Positions 31,443 to 36,069 of a stretch of 36,069 nt of DNA are shown here, one piece after another. Numbering within the stretch: the first letter of the stretch is position 1; each line of letters opens with the position of its first letter. A program made the position numbers and the translations under genes. The notes below the pieces were generated by a model. The model was not told where the DNA came from. It searched no databases and saw only the letters and a list, made by a program, of their open reading frames with translations. The DNA is from Pseudomonadota bacterium (lineage in GTDB: Bacteria > Desulfobacterota > Syntrophorhabdia > Syntrophorhabdales > Syntrophorhabdaceae), in NCBI GenBank assembly GCA_026388315.1, contig JAPLKA010000086.1:1-36069 (forward strand), read 5' to 3'.

Positions 31443-31789
31443 AAAATACACCTATTTTATGTACGAGCATTGAGCTATATAATTTTATTTTAAAAAATAT
31501 TTTTTTGCAATAAAATTCGGAATAAAATTTATTTTACGTGACTTTTCTTTCGTAGTTTTTACCTCAATAATTTAATTTAATGATATATAAGAACATAATA
31601 TATTATAATGATACGGAAGAAAATGAATAGATTCCCACGGGGCAAGCCCGTGTAATAGAAGTTATAACTGATGTACCGATTAAAAATGGTGAGACTTGTC
31701 TCAGAATAAGATAAACATCCTGTTGGATTTATACCGGAAAAAATAACGGCAACATAATATCTTTTTAAAAAAAGGGATTTTGGCATCGT
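31443..31789. other. AT-rich intergenic stretch with one GC hairpin
   Basis: The 347 bases between the divergent 107-aa gene and the P-loop/CYTH gene are strongly AT-rich, especially 31440-31620. The one exception is CACGGG-GCAAG-CCCGTG at about 31637-31653, a perfect 6-bp stem. No gene was recognised; a minus-strand frame across it is low-complexity and unlikely to be coding. Confidence 0.5.
31482..31510 (-). promoter_or_regulatory. Candidate promoter of the 107-aa gene
   Basis: On the minus strand TTGCAA (complement of 31505-31510), 17 bases and TAAAAT (complement of 31482-31487). The surrounding DNA is so AT-rich that chance matches are likely. Confidence 0.3.
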
Positions 31790-32938
31790 ATGTTCAACAG
31801 TGCACAATTGATTGAACCCGTGAACATGATTGTTCTTACCGGAGGACCATGTTCAGGCAAAAGTTCTTCACTCGCATATCTTACAGAAAAATTATCTGAC
31901 CACGGCTTTATGGTCTTCGTCATACCGGAAACGGCCACCCTGATAACAAATAACGGCATTGATCGACGCAAGATGGATAAACAAAAACAGGTGGTCATGT
32001 TTGAAGAGACTATTTTCGACATGCAGCTCGCCTTTGAGGAAACCTATAAAAAGGCAGTCACAAGGATCTTCCCTGAGAGGAAAAAGGTAATTCTCCTCGA
32101 CAGGGGCATTATGGATGTAAAGGCATTTATAGCTCATGATGATTTCAGGGCCATCCTTAAAAGAAAAGGATTGAATGAAGTGAGCCTTCGCGACAGGTAT
32201 AACGGAGTTATCCATCTTGTTACTGCAGCCGAAGGGGCCATAGAATTTTATACTGGAGACAACAATACTGCACGGCTTGAAACTCCTGAGGAAGCGCTTC
32301 GCTTTGATCACGGAATACGGGAAAGCTGGCTTGGTCATCCACATTTTAAAATAATCGATAACAGGACCGATTTTGAAGGCAAGATCAAAAGGACTTTTGC
32401 AGCAATTTCACAATTTCTCAACATCCCTGTGCCGCTTGAGAGAAAGGAAAAATTTTTAATTAAAAACATTGATTGCAGAAAACTCCCCGTCCATCAGACA
32501 ATACAGGTTGACGAAATCTATCTTCGCTCAAAAAACCGGAACGAAGAAGTCAGGATCAGGAAAAGAGGGCAGGACGGCGCATATCTTTATTTCCTTACCA
32601 GAAAAAAAGCTATCAAAAACCAGGATAACTATATTGAAGAAGAAGAGCTCATAACGGAACAGGAATTCCATACCCTGAAAAATCTGATTGACCCGAAAAC
32701 GGTAACGATAGAGAAGGAACATATCTGTTTTTTATGGAATAATCAGTATTTTGAACTGGACATACATAAAGGGGCAAATGAAGGCCTTGCAATACTTGAA
32801 GTTGAACAGTTTGAGGCATACGACGCAAAAGAAACGATACACATACCCCCATTTATCTCCATTGAGAAAAAAATTACCGGTGATTTGCAGTACAGTACAA
32901 GGAACATGGCGGCAAAACATCGAAAGTTTCAGGTTTGA
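31790..32938 (+). CDS. AAA_28-type P-loop NTPase fused to a CYTH (triphosphate tunnel) domain
   Basis: The 382-residue protein starts with a Walker A motif LTGGPCSGKSSSLAYL at about 16-31 and a Walker B-like strand KKVILLDRGIMDVKAF at about 100, the pattern of AAA_28/NadR-like kinases. Residues about 215-370 form a CYTH-like beta-tunnel: KEKFLIKNIDC, VDEIYLRSKNRNEEVRIRKR, AYLYFLTRKKAI, EEEELITEQEF and ILEVEQFEAYD. CYTH enzymes use a tunnel of Glu, Lys and Arg to act on triphosphates such as tripolyphosphate, thiamine triphosphate or ATP; the ExExK motif is altered (ERKEK). The fusion implies a nucleotide- or vitamin-related kinase/phosphatase. It ends 35 bases before the flavocytochrome gene. 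Confidence 0.85.
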   Translation: MFNSAQLIEPVNMIVLTGGPCSGKSSSLAYLTEKLSDHGFMVFVIPETATLITNNGIDRRKMDKQKQVVMFEETIFDMQLAFEETYKKAVTRIFPERKKVILLDRGIMDVKAFIAHDDFRAILKRKGLNEVSLRDRYNGVIHLVTAAEGAIEFYTGDNNTARLETPEEALRFDHGIRESWLGHPHFKIIDNRTDFEGKIKRTFAAISQFLNIPVPLERKEKFLIKNIDCRKLPVHQTIQVDEIYLRSKNRNEEVRIRKRGQDGAYLYFLTRKKAIKNQDNYIEEEELITEQEFHTLKNLIDPKTVTIEKEHICFLWNNQYFELDIHKGANEGLAILEVEQFEAYDAKETIHIPPFISIEKKITGDLQYSTRNMAAKHRKFQV

Positions 32939-32973
32939 GAGGGAACTGTAGAAAAAAATTGAGGAGGCAAACA

Positions 32974-34797
32974 ATGGGCAGCTGGAGTCCCAAACAAAAG
33001 GTTGCAATTTTATTGGTATTCCTTGGAGCATTAGCCATCCTGACAACGGCATACACAGTTTCCCAGGCGCAACCTGCGCGGCAGGATGCTCTTCAGTCAC
33101 AGAAGACAGCTGTAATCTCGGGTGCCGGAAGTCTTGCAGATATCCATAAGGCTAAAACCGTTGATTGTGCGGCCTGCCATGGCAAAACCATGGAGGTAGA
33201 CGATAACGAAACTGCCGCCAATGCCCAGTGCATAGGGTGTCATGGCCCTCTCGCTGAAATTACCAAAAAGGGTCAGGGCCATATTAATCCTCATAAGGCC
33301 CATATCGGACAAGTAAGTTGCACCGTATGTCATCACGGGCATACAGCTTCGCGGTCTTACTGCCTGGGCTGCCACGCCTTTAACATGCCAATCCCCGGAA
33401 GTGGCGGGCCTGTGCCCGCGAAAAAGGATCTGGTGAAAACAGACCGGAAAATGGACTCTACTGACATCTTAATCGTCGGCGCAGGCGCTGCCGGTTTCAC
33501 TGCAGCAATCACCGCCCACGACGCTGGTACGAAGGTTATCATCCTCGAGAAACAGCCAATCACTGGCGGCAACAGTATGCTTGCGGCGGGCGGTATGAAC
33601 GCTGCCAACACCCGGATGCAGGCGATAAAAGGCATCAAAGACAGTCCTGAGCTCATGTTCAAAGATACAATGACCGGCGGCAAAAACGTCAACGACCCTG
33701 CGTTGGTGAAGATACTTGCAGATAAGTCATCCGAGTCGGTTGACTGGTTGACGTCTATCGGCGCCGATGTGAGTGATGTTGGTCGGCTGGCCGGGGCGAG
33801 TGTGAACAGGGCTCACCGTCCCACAGGCGGTGCAGCAGTGGGCGCTCACCTTATCGATGTGCTTCGTAAGAATGTCACTGACCGTAAGATCGATGTACGG
33901 GTAAACAGTACGGTTGTACAGGTCCTGCGGAATAAGGACGGACGCGTTACGGGCGTACAGGTAAAGGGCAAACACCGTGGCCTGTATGTTATCGAGGCCA
34001 AAGCGGTTATTATCGCCTCAGGCGGTTTTTCCACCAATGCTGCTATGGTCGAATCTTATCGGCCGGAATATAAAGGCATGACGACCTCGAATCAGCCGGG
34101 TGCCACCGGTGACGGTATGAGGTTTGGTGAAACAGCCAGTGGAAAGCTTATAGATATGAAGGAAATACAGATACATCCCACCGTTGCGGCAGGAAGCAGA
34201 ATACTCATCACCGAGGCAGTGCGCGGTAATGGAGCAATCCTCGTGAACAAAGAAGGCAAACGGTTTGTTAATGAGCTGACGACCCGCGATGCTGCATCGG
34301 CGGCCATGCTCCAACAGCAGGGCAAGATGGCTTACCTGATCATTGACGAAGGTATCCGGAAAAGTCTCAGGCAGATCGAAGGCTACTTCTATCTCGAACT
34401 CGTAAAGGGAGGCGCCACACTCAAAGAGCTTGCCGCAGCTATTGGTGTTCCTGCAGATGCCCTCGAGGCAACAGTTGCAAAGTACAACACGGCTTTTGAA
34501 ACGAAGAACGATGCTGAATTCAAGCGGTCAGACATGCCCCGCCCCATCAAGACTCCGAAGTTTTACGCTATTGGGGTGCAACCGGGCATTCATTACACAA
34601 TGGGTGGGCTCAAAATCGATAACCAGACCCGGGTAATTGATAAAGACGGCAAACCCATTTCGGGTCTCTACGCAGCCGGTGAAGTCACAGGTGGCATTCA
34701 TGGGGCAAATCGTCTTGGCGGCAACTCCATCTCAGAGACGATTACTTTCGGACGGATAGCCGGTGCAAGTGCAGGAAAGGCTGTGCTGAACAAGTAG
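32974..34797 (+). CDS. Periplasmic tetraheme flavocytochrome c (fumarate reductase-like)
   Basis: From ATG 32974 (GAGGAGG before it) the product is 607 residues. An N-terminal signal segment (VAILLVFLGALAILTTAYT) leads to an export site near QAQPA. Four heme motifs follow: CAACH (65-69), CIGCH (86-90), CTVCH (116-120) and CLGCH (130-134). The flavin part begins ILIVGAGAAGFTAAITAHD and has KRFVNELTTRD (with the Arg that acts as proton donor), IQIHPT, GIHYTMGG and the Arg of GGIHGANRLGGN. This matches Shewanella flavocytochrome c3, a soluble periplasmic fumarate (or urocanate-type) reductase taking electrons from quinol-linked cytochromes. The substrate cannot be fixed between fumarate and other enoates. 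An in-frame longer start would destroy the signal peptide. Confidence 0.94.
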   Translation: MGSWSPKQKVAILLVFLGALAILTTAYTVSQAQPARQDALQSQKTAVISGAGSLADIHKAKTVDCAACHGKTMEVDDNETAANAQCIGCHGPLAEITKKGQGHINPHKAHIGQVSCTVCHHGHTASRSYCLGCHAFNMPIPGSGGPVPAKKDLVKTDRKMDSTDILIVGAGAAGFTAAITAHDAGTKVIILEKQPITGGNSMLAAGGMNAANTRMQAIKGIKDSPELMFKDTMTGGKNVNDPALVKILADKSSESVDWLTSIGADVSDVGRLAGASVNRAHRPTGGAAVGAHLIDVLRKNVTDRKIDVRVNSTVVQVLRNKDGRVTGVQVKGKHRGLYVIEAKAVIIASGGFSTNAAMVESYRPEYKGMTTSNQPGATGDGMRFGETASGKLIDMKEIQIHPTVAAGSRILITEAVRGNGAILVNKEGKRFVNELTTRDAASAAMLQQQGKMAYLIIDEGIRKSLRQIEGYFYLELVKGGATLKELAAAIGVPADALEATVAKYNTAFETKNDAEFKRSDMPRPIKTPKFYAIGVQPGIHYTMGGLKIDNQTRVIDKDGKPISGLYAAGEVTGGIHGANRLGGNSISETITFGRIAGASAGKAVLNK

Positions 34798-34803
34798 CCA
34801 GGA

Positions 34804-34836
34804 AGCCAGGAGGAGCCCTTCATCCGCCTCCTGGCT
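34804..34836 (+). terminator. Strong hairpin after flavocytochrome gene
   Basis: AGCCAGGAGG (34804-34813) pairs perfectly with CCTCCTGGCT (34827-34836). No T-run follows, so it may stop transcription only weakly or protect the 3' end. Confidence 0.6.
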
Positions 34837-34913
34837 GACGCTAATCAAGGGCTCCATTTTGCTGCCATCTTTTCCGTCTTCACGATTGTAAAGATGATCT
34901 TAAGCCCCTGGAA

Positions 34914-34980
34914 GGAGCGGAGAGCGTGGAACGTAGAGTGATTTTGGTTGGGTTTTTTCAACTCAAAACTCAACACTGCT
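34914..34980. repeat. Heptamer-period tract before the DRTGG gene
   Basis: GGAGCGG-AGAGCGT-GGAACGT-AGAGTGA covers 34914-34941, and AACTCAA-AACTCAA-CACTGCT covers 34960-34980. Confidence 0.6.
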
Positions 34981-35034
34981 TATAAAACTTGGCTTGGTCC
35001 GACCCCAATCACTAAGCGCTTATGCAATTTAGGG

Positions 35035-35064
35035 TTGATTATACCCTCGTTATTAACATATTAT
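35035..35064 (+). promoter_or_regulatory. Candidate promoter of the DRTGG gene
   Basis: TTGATT (35035-35040), an 18-base spacer and TATTAT (35059-35064) lie about 20 bases before the TTG start, leaving a short leader that would just include the ribosome site. Confidence 0.4.
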
Positions 35065-35082
35065 ATTCAAAAGGAGAGCAAA

Positions 35083-35457
35083 TTGACACTACGAGAGGTG
35101 CAGGAGATACTTGAAGCAGAAGTTTTTTTTGGGCACGATCAGTTGGGCATGGAGGTAAAGACTGCATTTGGCGCTGATTTGATGAGTGACGTTCTGGCTT
35201 TTGCAAAAGCGGGAAGTCTTTTGCTGACTGGCCTGACGAATCCTCAGATTGTCCGTACATCTGATGTTCTCGATATTGCAGCCATTATCATAGTTCGTGG
35301 AAAGCGTCCTTTACCCGAAACTATCCGGCTTGCAGAAGAACTGAATATCCCAATCCTGGGAACAAAATATATCCTCTTTGAAACCGTTGGCAGGTTATAC
35401 ACGAAAGGAATTGTCGGTTGTATAGAAAAGGTCAGCGACAAACGTGATTTCTCATGA
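35083..35457 (+). CDS. DRTGG-domain protein
   Basis: From TTG 35083, with AAAGGAGAG just before it, the product is 124 residues. It opens LREVQEILEAEVFFGHDQLG and has the DRTGG-domain pattern: FGADLMSDVLAFAKAGSLLL, then TGLTNPQIVRTSDVLDIAAI and RPLPETIRLAEELNIPILGT, ending FETVGRLYTKGI. DRTGG domains are often regulatory or nucleotide-sensing, for example in some phosphotransacetylases. In anaerobes similar small proteins sit with serine/threonine anti-sigma kinases and hydrogenase or PHP genes. An in-frame ATG at 34948 would add a nonconserved 45-residue extension through promoter and repeat DNA. It overlaps the next gene by 14 bases. Confidence 0.82.
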   Translation: MTLREVQEILEAEVFFGHDQLGMEVKTAFGADLMSDVLAFAKAGSLLLTGLTNPQIVRTSDVLDIAAIIIVRGKRPLPETIRLAEELNIPILGTKYILFETVGRLYTKGIVGCIEKVSDKRDFS

Positions 35458-35878
35458 AACCGTAGTCTATGAGAACTCATTTTCCTTAGAAGGGAGGACC
35501 TTTAAAAACGCCGGATACGTCTCCAGGCAGGTCAAAACCTTGCTGCAGAGAATGAAGCTTTCCAAAGAAGTAGTCAGGCGGGCTGCCATAGTCACTTATG
35601 AGGCTGAAATCAATATCTGCTCTTATGCACAGCGTGGCAAGATTATTCTGCAAGTAACGCCCAAACAGATAATCATCGAAGCAATTGACGAAGGCCAGGG
35701 TATAGCAGATATCAAATTAGCCATGAAGGAAGGCTATTCCACAGCTACAGAAAAGATTCGGCACATGGGCTTTGGGGCCGGTATGGGGCTATCCAATATA
35801 AAAAACTTTTCTGATTTTTTTCACATCACCTCAGAGGTCGGTAAGGGCACCCATCTGAAAATGATCATACGTATCTAA
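35444..35878 (+). CDS. Anti-sigma-regulatory-factor-like serine/threonine kinase ATPase domain
   Basis: The 144-residue protein is a lone HATPase domain of the RsbW/SpoIIAB type: FKNAGYVSRQVKTLLQRMKL, the N-box YEAEINICSYA, G1 AIDEGQGIAD and G2 MGFGAGMGLSNIKNFSD, ending GKGTHLKMIIRI. Such proteins phosphorylate an anti-anti-sigma partner or bind a sigma factor. In anaerobes, DRTGG-ATPase pairs are seen beside redox enzymes, which suggests a redox or energy switch; this context part is inferred. Translation starts at GTG 35444 within the DRTGG coding end, implying coupled translation. Confidence 0.85.
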   Translation: MISHETVVYENSFSLEGRTFKNAGYVSRQVKTLLQRMKLSKEVVRRAAIVTYEAEINICSYAQRGKIILQVTPKQIIIEAIDEGQGIADIKLAMKEGYSTATEKIRHMGFGAGMGLSNIKNFSDFFHITSEVGKGTHLKMIIRI

Positions 35879-35935
35879 GGAGTCAGTCCCAGCCGAAAGT
35901 TTGCTTTTTCCATCGAGTGTGATATGGTAAATAGT

Positions 35936-36069
35936 ATGAAACCACGAATCATTCCCCGGAAGGAACACTGTATATCACGAAAGCAGGTGAGCCCGAATGC
36001 CGTGCGCACGCTCTACCGACTCCATAGAAACGGCTTTATCGCCTACCTGGTAGGGGGATGTGTCCGCGA
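35936..36069 (+). CDS. Poly(A) polymerase / CCA-adding-type nucleotidyltransferase, 5' end only
   Basis: From ATG 35936 the frame is open to the window edge, giving about 44 residues. The translated start KPRIIPRKEHCISRKQVSPN followed by LYRLHRNGFIAYLVGGCVR matches the N-terminus of PcnB-type enzymes (IIPRxEHxISR and YLVGGxVRD). PcnB adds poly(A) tails and the class II relatives add CCA to tRNA; the short fragment favours PcnB through the RKEHCISRK segment. An in-frame ATG at 35924 is possible. The catalytic DxD lies beyond the window. Confidence 0.85.
   Translation, partial: MKPRIIPRKEHCISRKQVSPNAVRTLYRLHRNGFIAYLVGGCVR

Noticed and set aside
31577-31807. 76-codon minus-strand frame in the AT-rich gap
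   Set aside because: Low-complexity Ile/Tyr/Phe composition caused by AT-rich DNA, and it overlaps the start of the P-loop/CYTH gene.
34948-35082. Longer N-terminus for the DRTGG protein
   Set aside because: The extension is read through repeat and promoter DNA and is not part of the domain; TTG 35083 has a strong ribosome site.

Overview
The window reads as chromosome of a strictly anaerobic, probably syntrophic or fermentative bacterium of the Deltaproteobacteria/Desulfobacterota type. This is inferred from gene content: a BadF/HgdC-type CoA-enzyme activase, ADP-forming acetyl-CoA synthetase subunits, a tetraheme flavocytochrome c, a DRTGG/anti-sigma-kinase pair and a siroheme/heme/cytochrome biogenesis cluster. 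No 16S gene or other decisive marker is present, so the taxon is not certain. No tRNA, rRNA or CRISPR array was recognised.

Layout. 1-809 (-): 5' part of a CoA-dehydratase/benzoyl-CoA-reductase type activase. 928-4916 (+): acylphosphatase, then a tetrapyrrole operon (precorrin-2 dehydrogenase, CcsA/ResC-like cytochrome c assembly protein, hemA, hemC) closed by a terminator that overlaps the hemC stop and also faces the convergent HU gene (4954-5223, -). 5600-10172 (+): typA/bipA and a large UPF0182 membrane protein. 10403-11409 (+): cold-shock protein and an unknown 200-aa protein. 11431-14395 (-): a likely signalling/membrane operon (carboxymuconolactone-decarboxylase-like protein, BrkB-type membrane protein fused to a cyclic-nucleotide-binding domain, PAS histidine kinase), preceded by a GC-rich structured leader. 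14548-18606: FabH-like ketoacyl synthase (-), a small lipoprotein (+), a secreted Ntn-hydrolase (-) and a larger lipoprotein (-). 18739-22123 (+): an acyl-CoA-synthetase-like/GNAT fusion that lacks most of its ATP-grasp domain, and fabI behind a strong promoter with palindromes.

22124-26107 is an accessory patch: an orphan ParB-like protein, an unknown Cys-motif protein, an IS3 remnant, a 179-bp inverted-repeat-bounded segment, a HigBA toxin-antitoxin pair and an IS110-family remnant, separated by repeat-rich non-coding DNA. 26108-28146 (-) encodes separate beta and alpha subunits of an ADP-forming acyl-CoA synthetase. 28326-31067 (+) carries a GAF-GGDEF protein with a degenerate active-site motif and an MFS_3 exporter. 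31119-31789 is AT-rich with one unknown small gene. 31790-34797 (+) has a P-loop/CYTH fusion and a periplasmic flavocytochrome c. 35083-36069 (+) holds a DRTGG protein, an anti-sigma-factor-like ATPase and the start of a PcnB/CCA-adding-type nucleotidyltransferase.

The most unusual signal is non-coding. At least nine short intergenic tracts show a strict 7-bp period with a different heptamer at each site (for example GTTCACG, GTACTAT, CAGCTAT, TCGTATC). They resemble in form the short tandemly repeated heptanucleotides (STRR) of filamentous cyanobacteria, but occur here in a very different genomic setting.
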